DNA of 64,000 nt from contig JAFAPC010000094.1 in NCBI GenBank assembly GCA_019247305.1, forward strand, positions 43,258 to 107,257, written 5' to 3'. The notes below the pieces were generated by a model. That model made no database searches, was not told the origin of the DNA, and was given only the letters and a program-made list of their open reading frames with translations. A program made the translations under genes and the position numbers. The DNA is from Pseudonocardiales bacterium. Lineage in GTDB: Bacteria; Actinomycetota; Actinomycetes; Mycobacteriales; Pseudonocardiaceae. This document shows positions 29,158 through 39,141 of this stretch, piece after piece. The stretch's first letter is position 1. Each line of letters opens with the position of its first letter.

Positions 29158-29442
29158 TCAGTGCCTGCCCTTCACAAAGGGGTGCTTATCTGAGCCGTCT
29201 ACGTTATTCGCGTCCCGCATGAAATCTCGCATCGCTTCGTCGAACTCCGGGACGCCGCCACGATTGCAGTCTATGATGATGCCTAGACGCTGGGCCAGGC
29301 GCCACACAGGTAAGTCCGGATCAAAGACGAGGTTCCTGTTACGAGCCGCTTTTACCAAAGATATAAAGCCGTCGTAATCTTCATCCTCAATCGTCTGCAG
29401 GTCCCGCAGAACAGCCTCCCTATTAATCTTCATACCTCTCAT
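29158..29442 (-). CDS. Small AT-rich hypothetical protein
   Basis: A 94-residue protein. ATG 29442 is preceded by GGAGG at about ten bases; ATG 29433 is the alternative. The sequence reads MKINREAVLRDLQTIEDEDYDGF, then LVKAARNRNLVFDPDLPVWRLAQRLGIII and an acidic C-terminal helix. It is more A+T-rich than its surroundings, a sign of foreign origin. No family is recognised. It stands alone. Confidence 0.55.
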   Translation of the reverse strand: MRGMKINREAVLRDLQTIEDEDYDGFISLVKAARNRNLVFDPDLPVWRLAQRLGIIIDCNRGGVPEFDEAMRDFMRDANNVDGSDKHPFVKGRH

Positions 29443-29654
29443 CAGCCGCCACCCTCCAGGTCTCAACGTGCCTTCAGTTGCTCACCGCCCGCGCCGGCGC
29501 TCGCATCTTCACCAGCCCGCCCCGATCAGGCACCGCGCCTAGCAAGGCTACCCGCCGGAGTCAGTGTATTGCCGTATTGCCGCGCCCACGTCCTACCCCC
29601 CGATACCTCAGCGCCGCGAGTGTCCATGACCTGGCCGGCAGGCGAGGCCCGGAG

Positions 29655-29717
29655 CCGTGAACTCGACAAAACCGACCTCAAGCCGGCCCCTAAACGTCGG
29701 TGCCGTCGAGTTCACGG
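29655..29717. repeat. Bulged inverted repeat upstream of the aminotransferase
   Basis: CCGTGAACTCGAC (29655-29667) pairs with 29705-29717 over 13 bp, and an inner ACCGAC/GTCGGT pair (29670-29675, 29696-29701) extends it after a 3x3 internal loop. The hairpin lies about 95 bp before the aminotransferase start, inside a 370-bp stretch (29443-29810) with no convincing gene. It may be a terminator for upstream plus-strand transcription, a regulatory RNA structure or a dispersed palindrome. Confidence 0.6.
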
Positions 29718-29810
29718 ACAGCAGCTCGCCGCCTTCGGGAGCGTCACCTGCCGCTGACCACTCGGCTACCACTGATCGCCAAGGCAGGGCGCACCGAGGA
29801 TGATGGAGAG

Positions 29811-31100
29811 GTGACCCTGACTCATCTGTGCACCAGCGAACTGACCCAGCACCGCGACGAGCTGCGCCGTGCGTACGCGGCATTCCAAGCTCGGGGGCTC
29901 GCCCTTGACCTGACCAGGGGCAAACCTTCGGCAGAGCAGCTGGACCTATCCGAGCCCCTGCTGGAGCTGCCCGGGGCTGGCAAGTACCTGGCCGACGACG
30001 GCACCGACACCCGCAACTACGGAGGTCTGCGCGGGCTAGTGGAGCTGCGCACCATCTTCAGCGACCTGCTTGAGGTGCCCGTCGAGCAGCTGATCGCATT
30101 CGGGAACTCCAGCTTGGAGCTGATGCACGAGTGTCTGGTCCACGCCGTGCTGTTCGGGGTGCCCAGGGTGGGGAAGCCGTGGGGGATGGGCACCGGGACG
30201 GCGTTCCTGTGTCCGGTGCCTGGTTATGACCGGCACTTCGCGCTGTGCGAGAAGCTAGGCATCGAGATGATCACGGTGCCGTTGAACGAGACCGGCCCAG
30301 ACATGGCCGAGGTCGAGCGGCTGGTGGCGGGGGACGCCAGAATCAAGGGAATCTGGTGCGTGCCCAAGTACAGCAACCCCTCCGGTATCCGGTATTCCGC
30401 GGAGACTGTCGGCCGGTTGGCCCAGATGCCCACCGCTGCCGCCGACTTCCGGATCTTCTGGGACAACGCCTACACCGTGCACCACCTGACCGAGGTGCGC
30501 CATGAGGTGGCCGACATCCTGCGACTAGCCACCGCCGCAGGCCACGCGGATCGGCCGTTCGTGTTCGGTTCCACATCGAAGATCACGTTGGCGGGTGGCG
30601 GGGTGGCCTTCTATGGTGCGTCCCCGGCCAACGTGGACTGGTTGGTGGGGCACCTGGGCAAGCGCACGGTCGGCCCCGATAAAGTCAACCAGCTGCGGCA
30701 TGCGCTGTTTCTGCAGACCCCGGCCGGCGTGCATGCTCACATGGCCCGGCACCGGGCCTTACTCAAGCCAAAATTCGATCTCGTCCAACGCAGGTTGGCT
30801 GACCAGCTCGGTGACAGCGGGGTAGCGACCTGGACCGTCCCCGAAGGCGGTTATTTCGTCACCCTCACCGTGCTGGAGGGCACTGCCAGTCGAGTCGTCG
30901 AGCTGGCCGCTGATGCCGGCATCGCGCTGACCCCCGCGGGGGCGCCGTTCCCGTACGGCAGGGACCCCGAGGACCGGGTGATCCGGCTGGCACCCAGCTA
31001 CCCACCGCTGGCGGAGCTGGCCGAGGCGTTGGACGGGCTGGTCCTGTCCATCAAGCTAGCTGCCGTTGAGCGCCTGCTCGACGCGCCGCTCCCCCAGTGA
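29811..31100 (+). CDS. Aspartate aminotransferase, AspT (subgroup 1c) type
   Basis: A 429-residue PLP enzyme from GTG 29811 with GAGG about 11 bases upstream. Longer in-frame starts translate the palindrome and are rejected. It resembles the corynebacterial AspT family of class I aminotransferases: LDLTRGKPSAEQLDLSEPLL, GNSSLELMH, FRIFWDNAYTVHHL (Asp218, Tyr221) and GSTSKITLAGGGVAF with PLP lysine Lys257. It probably interconverts aspartate and oxaloacetate. Its closeness to hppD raises the possibility of aromatic transamination, but that is only inference. Confidence 0.9.
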   Translation: MTLTHLCTSELTQHRDELRRAYAAFQARGLALDLTRGKPSAEQLDLSEPLLELPGAGKYLADDGTDTRNYGGLRGLVELRTIFSDLLEVPVEQLIAFGNSSLELMHECLVHAVLFGVPRVGKPWGMGTGTAFLCPVPGYDRHFALCEKLGIEMITVPLNETGPDMAEVERLVAGDARIKGIWCVPKYSNPSGIRYSAETVGRLAQMPTAAADFRIFWDNAYTVHHLTEVRHEVADILRLATAAGHADRPFVFGSTSKITLAGGGVAFYGASPANVDWLVGHLGKRTVGPDKVNQLRHALFLQTPAGVHAHMARHRALLKPKFDLVQRRLADQLGDSGVATWTVPEGGYFVTLTVLEGTASRVVELAADAGIALTPAGAPFPYGRDPEDRVIRLAPSYPPLAELAEALDGLVLSIKLAAVERLLDAPLPQ

Positions 31101-31113
31101 GGCGGGTGCGTGG

Positions 31114-31479
31114 TCATGGGGATTCCTTCAGCACTTCGGCGAGTACGGCGGCCTGGCTATGGTCGAGGTCTTTGCTCGCGGTGAGCAGGGTCAGTGGCCG
31201 CTCGGTTGCCAGCTCGCGCAGCTGCATCAGCGCCTGCTGGCTGGCTGGTGTGTGCAGTTCAGCGCGATAACGGCTGCGGAACTGCGGGAACTTGACGGGG
31301 TCGTGGGCATACCACTTGCGGAGCTCAGTGGAGGGGGCGACGTCTTTGGCCCAGTGGTCCACGTTGGCCGCGTCCTTGGCCAGCCCTCGCGGCCATATCC
31401 GGTCGACAAGGACCCGCGCCCCATCCTTGGAGCTCGGCTCGTCATAGACCCGGCGGATCCGAATTCCTTTATTGGTCAT
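31114..31479 (-). CDS. DUF488 protein, YeaO-like
   Basis: A 121-residue protein from ATG 31479 (MTNKGIRIRRVYDEP); the longer frame overlaps the glgX ribosome-binding region. RVLVDRIWPRGLAKDAANVDHWAKDVAPSTELRKWY and LLTASKDLDHSQAAVLAEVL are diagnostic for the YeaO branch of DUF488. Function is uncharacterised. It is distinct from the DUF488 protein at 4426-4875. It lies convergent to the aminotransferase, 13 bases away. Confidence 0.9.
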   Translation of the reverse strand: MTNKGIRIRRVYDEPSSKDGARVLVDRIWPRGLAKDAANVDHWAKDVAPSTELRKWYAHDPVKFPQFRSRYRAELHTPASQQALMQLRELATERPLTLLTASKDLDHSQAAVLAEVLKESP

Positions 31480-31552
31480 GGTGACGGATTGCCCGCTTAC
31501 CGCGCAGTTCAAACGATCTTCGTCGCGTGGGCGGACTGTTGAGGGAGGATGT

Positions 31553-33670
31553 GTGGACATGTGGCCTGGTTCGCCCTACCCGCTGGGTGCGACATATGAC
31601 GGCGGCGGCACCAACTTCTCGATCTTCTCCGAGGCCGCGCACCGAATTGAGCTGTGTTTGTTCAACGATGTGGGTCGGGAGACACGGATCACGCTACCCG
31701 AACGTGATGGTCTGGTCTGGCATGGTTACCTGCCGCGGGTCGGCCCCGGTCAGCGCTATGGCTACCGGGTGCACGGCCCCTACGATCCAGCGGCGGGCCT
31801 GCGGTGCAACCCGAGCAAGCTGCTGCTTGACCCGTATGCCAAGGCGATCGACGGCCATATTCAGTGGAATGAGGCGCTGTTTTCCTACCGGTTCGGTGAC
31901 CCGGATTCCTACAACGACGCCGACTCCGCGCCGTACGCGATGACCTCAGTGGTGATCAGCCCGTTCTTCGACTGGTCCGACGACCGGCCACTGCGGATTC
32001 CCTATCACGAGACTGTGATCTATGAGGCGCATGTCAAGGGCATGACGATGTGTCATCCGAAGATCCCCGATGACGTTCGCGGCAGCTACGCCGGCCTTGC
32101 CCACCCGGTCATGATCGAACACTTTCACAAGCTTGGGGTGACCGCGGTCGAACTGATGCCTGTGCACCAGTTCGTGCACGACTTCACGCTCATCGAGCGC
32201 GGGCTGTCCAACTACTGGGGTTACAACACTATCGGCTTCTTCGCCCCGCACAACGACTACGCCTGTTTCGGCACTCGGGGTGAGCAGGTGCAGGAATTCA
32301 AGGCTATGGTTCGTTCGCTGCACCGGGCCGGCATCGAGGTCATCCTCGACGTGGTGTACAACCATACCGCTGAGGGTAACCATCTCGGTCCGACGCTGTC
32401 GTTCCGCGGTATCGACAACCCAGCCTACTATCGGCTGGTCGAGGGCGACCCGAAGCATTACTACGACACCACTGGCACCGGGAACAGCCTCAACGTCCGG
32501 CATCACGAGTCACTGCGGCTGATCATGGATTCGCTCCGGTACTGGGTGACCGAGATGCACGTCGATGGGTTTCGTTTCGATCTCGCGGCCACCCTGGCCC
32601 GGGAGTTCCATGAGGTGGACCGGCTGTCGGCGTTCTTCGACCTAGTCAATCAGGACCCGGTGGTCAGCCAGGTCAAGCTGATCGCTGAACCGTGGGACGT
32701 CGGCGAGGGTGGCTACCAGGTCGGTGGCTTCCCGCCGCTGTGGACGGAATGGAATGGCAAGTACCGCGATACTGTGCGCGACTTCTGGCGCGGGGAACCG
32801 GCCACGTTGGCGGAGTTCGCCTCCCGGTTCACCGGCTCCTCAGACCTCTATGAGTCCGACAACCGCCGGCCGATAGCCTCGATCAATTTTGTGACCGCGC
32901 ACGACGGGTTCACGTCGCACGATTTGGTATCCTACAACCACAAGCACAATGAGGCCAACGGTGAAGAGAACCGTGACGGCGAGAGCCACAACCGCTCGTG
33001 GAACTGCGGCACTGAAGGCCCCACAGAAGACGGCAAGATCATCGCTTTGCGGGAACGGCAGAAGCGCAACATGCTGGCCACCCTCTTGCTGTCCCAGGGC
33101 GTTCCGATGCTCGCGCACGGAGACGAGCTAGGCCGCACCCAATGCGGCAACAATAACGTTTACTGCCAGGACAGCAAAATCAGCTGGGTGGATTGGGAAG
33201 ACGCCCGGCAGAACGAGGTTCTCACCGAGTTCACCGCCGGGCTCACCCGGCTGCGCGCGGCCCACCCGGTGTTCCGCCGCCGCCGGTTCTTCCAAGGTCG
33301 CCCAATCCGCGGCTCCAGCATCGAGGACATCGCCTGGCTGCGTCCTGACGGGCAGCAGATGAGCGAGGAGGACTGGAGTACCGGATTCGCCAAGACCGTC
33401 GGGATCTTCCTCAACGGCCGGGGCATTCCCGACCGCGACGATCTCGGCGAACAGATCATCGACGACTCCTTCCTGCTCCTGATCAATGCCAACCACCGGC
33501 TGATCGCTTTCACCCTGCCGGACGCGACGTATGGCCAGCGATGGGAGATCGTCGTGGACACCACCGACCCGCTGCTAGCGGGTGCCCGACGCAAACAGCG
33601 CGACGCGGTGGCGGGCGGCAAGCTCCGGGTACAGGCAAGGGCGATGCTCGTGCTGCGCTGCCAATACTGA
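31553..33670 (+). CDS. glgX: Second glycogen debranching enzyme (GlgX/TreX family)
   Basis: A 705-residue GH13 enzyme. GTG 31553 follows GAGGGAGG (31541-31548) at a good distance; ATG 31559 is the alternative. It is strongly similar to the treX product: [60 protein letters not shown] and [26 protein letters not shown]. It removes alpha-1,6 branches, most likely from glycogen. It is monocistronic here and apparently a paralogue for storage glycan turnover separate from the treXY operon. Confidence 0.93.
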   Translation: MDMWPGSPYPLGATYDGGGTNFSIFSEAAHRIELCLFNDVGRETRITLPERDGLVWHGYLPRVGPGQRYGYRVHGPYDPAAGLRCNPSKLLLDPYAKAIDGHIQWNEALFSYRFGDPDSYNDADSAPYAMTSVVISPFFDWSDDRPLRIPYHETVIYEAHVKGMTMCHPKIPDDVRGSYAGLAHPVMIEHFHKLGVTAVELMPVHQFVHDFTLIERGLSNYWGYNTIGFFAPHNDYACFGTRGEQVQEFKAMVRSLHRAGIEVILDVVYNHTAEGNHLGPTLSFRGIDNPAYYRLVEGDPKHYYDTTGTGNSLNVRHHESLRLIMDSLRYWVTEMHVDGFRFDLAATLAREFHEVDRLSAFFDLVNQDPVVSQVKLIAEPWDVGEGGYQVGGFPPLWTEWNGKYRDTVRDFWRGEPATLAEFASRFTGSSDLYESDNRRPIASINFVTAHDGFTSHDLVSYNHKHNEANGEENRDGESHNRSWNCGTEGPTEDGKIIALRERQKRNMLATLLLSQGVPMLAHGDELGRTQCGNNNVYCQDSKISWVDWEDARQNEVLTEFTAGLTRLRAAHPVFRRRRFFQGRPIRGSSIEDIAWLRPDGQQMSEEDWSTGFAKTVGIFLNGRGIPDRDDLGEQIIDDSFLLLINANHRLIAFTLPDATYGQRWEIVVDTTDPLLAGARRKQRDAVAGGKLRVQARAMLVLRCQY

Positions 33671-33716
33671 GACCGCTACGAGCCGGTGTGAGCCCCTGCA
33701 TGGGCCGACGGCAGAA

Positions 33717-35860
33717 TGACGGACGTGAGCGCAAGATCGTTTTCTCCACCATCGTTTGCTGAGTACTTGTCCGGTCTGGATGAGGGGGCGTTGACCGCCC
33801 TGCTCCAGGCGCGCCCGGATGTCCTGGTGCAGCCGGTTCCGCGTGGTTTCAACCAGCTCGCGCAGCGACTGGGGAGTGTGGAGTCGCTGGTAGCCGCATT
33901 ACGGACAGCGAACCGGGACATGGTCATCCTCGGGCAGGCCATCGTTGTTTTGGGTACGACGGCGACGGTTGCGGGTCTTGCGCAGCTGTTGGGCGTCTCC
34001 GAGCAGGTGGTGCAGAACACCGTGGCCGAGCTGTGCGAGCGGGGGCTGGCCTGGGACAGTTCTGGGATCTGGTGCCTACCGGAACGGCTGGCGACGCACT
34101 GGTTAGCGGAGATCGGTGGCGGACGGCCGGTGGCGAAGATCGCGGGGTCGGTCCTCGCCGAGAACCTGCGCGCGGCGCTCGGGGCGTTCGGTGCCGCCCC
34201 GGAGGGCCTGCGCAAGCCGGAACTGACAACGCGGCTGTCCGAGCGCATGGCAGACCTCACCCTGCTCACCCAAAGGATTACTGAGCTGCCGAAACCGGCC
34301 AAGGACCGGCTCAGCGAGTTCCGACGTGGCTATTACGACTACTACTTAGGGTTCGGTCGCCCCCGACCGCATGCCGGTGATCGTGATCCGACCCAGCTGC
34401 TCATTGCGGCCGGTCTGCTGCTGCCCACCAACTCCGGGCTGGAGCTGCCCCGGGAAGTAGCGATCGCCAGTTGGCTGGCGCAGCGCGAGCTCACGCTCAC
34501 CGGGCGCCCAGATATCCCCCCGGCCGGCGCTGACGAGGCAGCCGGGCGCCGGGCTGCTCAGGCCGCCGCCCAGGAGGCACTCCGGGGAGTGACGACCCTG
34601 CTGGACGAGGCAGGCGCGGCGTCGATCGCGGCGCTGAAGAAGGGCGGGGTCGGGCCTCGGGAACGGACCCGACTGGCCAGGCGGTTGTCGATCCCCGAGG
34701 ACGTCCTCGTGTTGTGGATCGACCTGGCCTACGCCGCTGGCCTGCTGGGCCGAGCCGACGCCGGGTATGCACCGACGCACTGCTACGCGCCCTGGCGCGC
34801 CGCGGAGCCAGCCTGGCGATGGGCGGTGTTGGTCGAGGCGTGGTTCGCGCTGGAGCACGCGCCGACCAGCCGGGAAATTCACGGAGACAAGGAACATCCG
34901 CCGCCCTTGCCGCTGGCGTCAGCCGCTGGACTGCTGCGCCACGCGCTGCTGTCGGCCGCTCGTTCGGGTGCGTCGGTGCGCGCAGCAGCCAAGGAGGTCG
35001 ACTGGTTCGTCCCCTTGCACGGCTACGAGGCAGAGCAACGGGCGGACAAGGTGGCCGCCGCCATCCGCGAAGCCGAACTGCTCGGGGTGATCGCCACTGA
35101 CGCGGTGTCAGAACTCGGCGAGCATCTGCTGGTCGTCGTCGGGTCCGAAACGGCGGACGCGGTGGCGGAGCTGGCCCAGCGCTGCGCCGCGCTGCTCCCC
35201 GACACCCCGTGCAGCGTGGTCCTGCAGTCAGACCTCACGGCAGTGGTGTCCGGCCAGCCGAGCGCGGCCGTAGCACGGTTGCTGAAAGACTCAGCCGTCG
35301 CCGAGAGCCACGGAGCCGCCCGAACCTGGCGGTTCACCCCGGCCAGTGTCCGGGCTGCGCTCGATACCGGGTGGAGCGCCCAGGAGCTGCTCACCGAGCT
35401 GGCCGCTATCTCGGCCCGCCCGGTGCCCCAGCCGCTGGAGTATCTGATCACCGACGCCTCCCGCCGACACGGGCAGGTTCGGGTGCGGGGCATGCGCTCC
35501 TGCGTCATCGCTGATGAGGCCCTGATCACCGAGATTCTGCACACTCGCTCTCTCAACAAGCTGCACCTCAGCCAGCTTGCCCCGACTGTCCTGTCCAGCC
35601 CATCCAGCCTTGACGACGTTCTGGCGCGCCTGCGCGAGGTCGGTCTGTCTCCCATGGCGGAAGACGCCCACGGCGCGATGATCGTTGAAGTCCGGCCTGA
35701 CCACCAGGCGCCGACGCCCGATCGCGTGGTGGCTGCGACGCCGCAAGCGACGCTGTCCGCCACCGAGCTGGCCCGGCGGCTGAAGGCCGATCCACACGGC
35801 CTCACCGCCGGGACCGCCGGGACCGCCGCGGATTTCGAGGCGGTCGCCCTGGCTCATTGA
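33717..35860 (+). CDS. Helicase-associated domain protein (Helicase_C_3/XPB-like N-terminal type)
   Basis: A 714-residue protein starting at ATG 33717. The N-terminal region (FAEYLSGLDEGALTALLQARPDV) and tandem winged-helix segments match the conserved actinobacterial family of which Rv0862c is the mycobacterial member. The C-terminal part (SVVLQSDLTAVVSGQPS, then RTWRFTPASVRAALDTGWSAQELLTELAAIS) is the Helicase_C_3 domain. There are no helicase motifs of its own. In mycobacteria the neighbour is the XPB-type helicase gene; here no helicase follows. It probably acts in DNA repair or transcription-coupled processes as a partner protein. Confidence 0.85.
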
Positions 35861-35934
35861 TCAGCTGCCTCCGCGTGTCCTCGTGCTGGCCGAGGCTGGT
35901 CGGCACGCGGTGTAAGCCCCGCGCGAGAGGTGTG

Positions 35935-35966
35935 TTTGCCGTCTACAATTATTTGTATGACGCAAA
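35935..35966. promoter_or_regulatory. 32-nt dyad operator upstream of the exporter gene
   Basis: A symmetric site TTTGC-N4-TACAA-TTAT-TTGTA-N4-GCAAA occupies 35935-35966, with both five-base half-site pairs perfectly complementary. It lies about 70-100 bp upstream of the MFS start and is AT-rich in a GC-rich setting, as expected for a TetR- or MarR-type operator. The regulator itself is not adjacent. Confidence 0.7.
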
Positions 35967-36040
35967 CAAAGAGTAGGACCCCGGTGACCGTTGCGGTGGA
36001 GCGCACCGTGCTGGACACCCGGGAAGGACCGTGTTCATGA
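35957..36040 (+). CDS. 27-codon leader ORF overlapping the MFS start
   Basis: ATG 35957 lies within the dyad operator and opens 27 codons (MTQTKSRTPVTVAVERTVLD...) ending at TGA 36038-36040, which overlaps the MFS ATG as ATGA. It could be a regulatory leader peptide, the stub of a lost regulator, or chance. It has no clear ribosome-binding site. Confidence 0.35.
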   Translation: MTQTKSRTPVTVAVERTVLDTREGPCS

Positions 36041-37755
36041 CGGCCACTGTGGCGCCGCAGCACCGCAGCGTGCCGGAACCCGAGCGCAGAGCGTTCACTC
36101 ACCAGCAGATTTTGACGATCTTCAGCGGGTTGATGTTGGGAATCATGCTGGCCGCGCTGGACCAGACGATCGTGGCCACGGCGATCCGCACCATCGCCGA
36201 TGACCTACACGGATTGAACCTGCAGGCATGGGTGACGACCGCCTACCTGGTCACCGCGACGATCTCCACCCCGTTGTATGGCAAGTTATCTGACCTCTAC
36301 GGGCGCAAGCCTTTCTTCCTTACCGCCATCTCGGTCTTCATCGTCGGATCGGTGTTGTGCACGATTTCCGCGTCAATGTATGAGCTGGCCGTTTTTCGTG
36401 CCGTGCAAGGGCTGGGAGCCGGTGGACTGATGTCGCTGGCGCTTGCGATCATCGGTGATATCGTTCCGCCGCGGGAACGCGCTCATTACCAAGGCTACAT
36501 CCTGGCGGTATTCGGCACCGCCAGCGTGATCGGCCCGCTGGTCGGTGGTGCGTTCGCCGGGATCGACTCGATCCTCGGGATTGCTGGATGGCGGTGGGTG
36601 TTCCTGGTCAACGTCCCGGTCGCCGCCGCCGCCCTGATCGTCGTGACCAGAGTGCTCAACCTCCCGCACACCCGCCGCGAACACCGCATTGACTGGCCCG
36701 GTGCGCTGGCCCTGGCCGTCGCGGTCGTCCCCATACTCGTGGTTGCTGAACAAGGGCGGGACTGGGGCTGGGATTCGCCCCGAACGCTCGTCTGTTACGG
36801 GGTCGCCGCGGCTGGCCTCCTCGGGTTTATCCTCGCCGAACGACGGATCGGCGAGGAGGCATTGCTTCCGCTGCGACTGTTCCGCAACGGTGTATTCAGC
36901 GTGACCTCAGCCGGGTGCCTGATCATCGGTATGGGCATGTTCGGCGGCTTGGCGCTCATTCCGCTGTACCTGCAGATCGTCAAAGGCACCTCACCCACGA
37001 AGGCCGGACTACTGCTGCTGCCGCTGATGGCCGGAATCACCGTCGGCTCGGTGACCTCCGGGCAACTGACCTCCCGCACCGGCCGGTACAAGATCTTTCC
37101 CGTGCTGGGCACGGCGGTGCTGACTGCCGCACTGCTGCTGCTGAGCTTCCGGCTGGGAGTCGACACCTCGCTGTGGGAAATCGACATCTACATGGCGCTG
37201 TTCGGCCTCGGGCTGGGCGGGTGCCTACAGATACTCATTATGGCGGCGCAGAATGCGGTGCCGGCTCGGGACATGGGGGTGGCCACCGCCTCGGCCACGT
37301 TCTTTCGGCAGATGGGCGGCACCTTGGGTGTGGCGGCGTTCCTGTCGATACTCTTCTCCACCGCCGGAAACAAGATTCTCGGCGCGTTCCGCACCATCGC
37401 CCGCACGCCGGAGTTCCAGTCCGCCCTCGCCAACCCGGCCGTGCGCGCCAACCCCGCCAACGACATCGTCCGACAAATCGTCCGGGCCGACGGGGCTGGC
37501 GGATCCGCCGGCAATGTCGGCGGCGTGCTGCAGGACTCCTCGTTTCTGCAGCACATTGACCCCCAACTGGCTCGGCCGTTCCTGGTGGGCTTCTCCGCCG
37601 CGATGAATGGGGTGTTCCTCGTCGTCGCCGGGGCGATGTTCGTTGGTTTTGTGATCCTGCTTTTCCTGGAGGAGGTGCCGCTGAGCACCCAGTCGGGCAT
37701 CGAAGCCCTCGCGGCCGAACTCGCCGCCGAAGCGGTCCAGCAACGGCAGGCTTGA
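36037..37755 (+). CDS. MFS drug exporter, DHA2 (EmrB/QacA) family
   Basis: A 572-residue protein. ATG 36037 has AAGGA at eight bases; an in-frame GTG at 36031 is too close to that site. The first helix carries MLAALDQTIVATAIRTIADDL (motif D1 of 14-TM transporters), followed by YGKLSDLYGRKPFF (motif A) and GLGAGGLMSLALAIIGDIVPPRERA (motif C region), with about 14 hydrophobic segments in all. It is a proton-driven exporter in the cytoplasmic membrane, probably for amphiphilic toxic compounds. The dyad operator upstream suggests substrate-inducible control. Confidence 0.93.
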   Translation: MTATVAPQHRSVPEPERRAFTHQQILTIFSGLMLGIMLAALDQTIVATAIRTIADDLHGLNLQAWVTTAYLVTATISTPLYGKLSDLYGRKPFFLTAISVFIVGSVLCTISASMYELAVFRAVQGLGAGGLMSLALAIIGDIVPPRERAHYQGYILAVFGTASVIGPLVGGAFAGIDSILGIAGWRWVFLVNVPVAAAALIVVTRVLNLPHTRREHRIDWPGALALAVAVVPILVVAEQGRDWGWDSPRTLVCYGVAAAGLLGFILAERRIGEEALLPLRLFRNGVFSVTSAGCLIIGMGMFGGLALIPLYLQIVKGTSPTKAGLLLLPLMAGITVGSVTSGQLTSRTGRYKIFPVLGTAVLTAALLLLSFRLGVDTSLWEIDIYMALFGLGLGGCLQILIMAAQNAVPARDMGVATASATFFRQMGGTLGVAAFLSILFSTAGNKILGAFRTIARTPEFQSALANPAVRANPANDIVRQIVRADGAGGSAGNVGGVLQDSSFLQHIDPQLARPFLVGFSAAMNGVFLVVAGAMFVGFVILLFLEEVPLSTQSGIEALAAELAAEAVQQRQA

Positions 37756-37779
37756 TCGCCCAGTGTGGGCGTCCCCGGC

Positions 37780-39006
37780 TTACCGGGAGGTGAGCTCGGC
37801 TGCGGTGGACCAGACCTCGTGTGTGCTGGCGCCTGCGGCCACCAGCCTGCGGTACCGGTTGAGGAGCCGGGGCGCGTGGAAAGCCAGCACGGCGACGAGA
37901 GTGCCATCCGCGAAGTAGCCCGCTACGGTTCCCTTGATCACACCGGGGTCATGCAGCACCTCGACGGAGGTGGCCAGATCAGCGCGCCCAATCAGCTGCA
38001 GGGTCAGCCCGTACTGATCAGACCAGAAATACGGCACGACGTCGGCGTGGCGAGTAATCTGCTTGCCGGCAATTCGCTGGGCGACGACGGCGGCCTGCTC
38101 GGCGGCTGAAGTCCAGTGCTCGATGCGTGGCCGGTCGCCGACCGTGGGATGCCGCCACGCGGCGATGTCGCCCACCGCATAGACGTTGTCGGTGCCCTCC
38201 ACCAGGCCGGTGGCGTCACAGAGCAGGCCACCATCGGTGCCCACGCCCAGCCCGGTGAGCCACCCGCCCTCGACCACCGTGCCCACTCCAACCACGCCAC
38301 AGTCGGCCCGCACGATGCTGCCGTCGCTCAGCCGGACGGCGATCCCGCCGTGGCCCGTCCCGTTCCTGTCTGGGCTCGTGTCCAGGAAGCCCTCCAGCCG
38401 CACCCCGCAGCGCACCGTGACCCCGTGGCTGGTCTGCAGCTGCGCGCACAGCTGACCCATCTGCTCGCCGAGAACTCGGGCAAACGGCGTTGGCAGCGCC
38501 TCCAGCATGGTCACCTCTAAGCCGGCGGTGCGGGCAGTAGCAGCGACCTCGGCACCGATGAAGCCGGCCCCCACCACCAGCAGGGAGCGGGACCGGGAGA
38601 TCGAGTTCCGCAGCCTGCGGCAGTCCTCCAGCGTGCGCAGGATGTGCCATCCCGGGTGGTCGGGCTGGCCGGGTAGTCGCCGCGGCCGTACCCCGGTGGC
38701 CACGACCAGGGCGTCGTAGCGGAGCCGGGTGCCGTCGTCCAGCTCCACGGCGGTGCGCTCGACGCCGAGCGCGGAGCGGCCCAGGTACACCGAAATGTCG
38801 AGCTCAGCCAGCCCGCCGCGGTGGAGCACGGCCCGTTCCTCGGGCCACTGCCCGGCGAGGATCTGCTTGGACAGCGGCGGCCGATCATAGGGTTCGTGCG
38901 GCTCGTCTCCCACGAGGCCGATCCGGCCGGCAAACCCCGCCGCGCGCAGGAACTCCACGGTACGCAGGCCGCCCAGCCCAGCGCCGATGATTACCACGTG
39001 CTCCAT
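37780..39006 (-). CDS. FAD-dependent NAD(P)H ferredoxin reductase-like oxidoreductase
   Basis: A 408-residue flavoprotein from ATG 39006 with AGGAGG upstream. FAD-binding VVIIGAGLGGLRTVEFLR opens the chain; an NAD-binding VVGAGFIGAEVAATAR lies near 155; VYAVGDIAAW is the second FAD motif. EPYDRPPLSKQIL and the reductase C-terminal domain place it with reductases that feed ferredoxins of P450 or dioxygenase systems. No ferredoxin or P450 gene is adjacent. It converges on the MFS gene and is downstream of whiB on the same strand. Confidence 0.9.
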   Translation of the reverse strand: MEHVVIIGAGLGGLRTVEFLRAAGFAGRIGLVGDEPHEPYDRPPLSKQILAGQWPEERAVLHRGGLAELDISVYLGRSALGVERTAVELDDGTRLRYDALVVATGVRPRRLPGQPDHPGWHILRTLEDCRRLRNSISRSRSLLVVGAGFIGAEVAATARTAGLEVTMLEALPTPFARVLGEQMGQLCAQLQTSHGVTVRCGVRLEGFLDTSPDRNGTGHGGIAVRLSDGSIVRADCGVVGVGTVVEGGWLTGLGVGTDGGLLCDATGLVEGTDNVYAVGDIAAWRHPTVGDRPRIEHWTSAAEQAAVVAQRIAGKQITRHADVVPYFWSDQYGLTLQLIGRADLATSVEVLHDPGVIKGTVAGYFADGTLVAVLAFHAPRLLNRYRRLVAAGASTHEVWSTAAELTSR

Positions 39007-39141
39007 GCGCCCCTCCTGGCCGGGTTCGGCGTTGGCCACGTCGGCGACCGCGACCGGTGCCGAGCCGGTTGCCTCGGCGTCCACCAGGTTATCGAGCGAC
39101 CTGGCGCGGGATGGGCCGATGGAGCGGAGAGCGGCTGGTTG

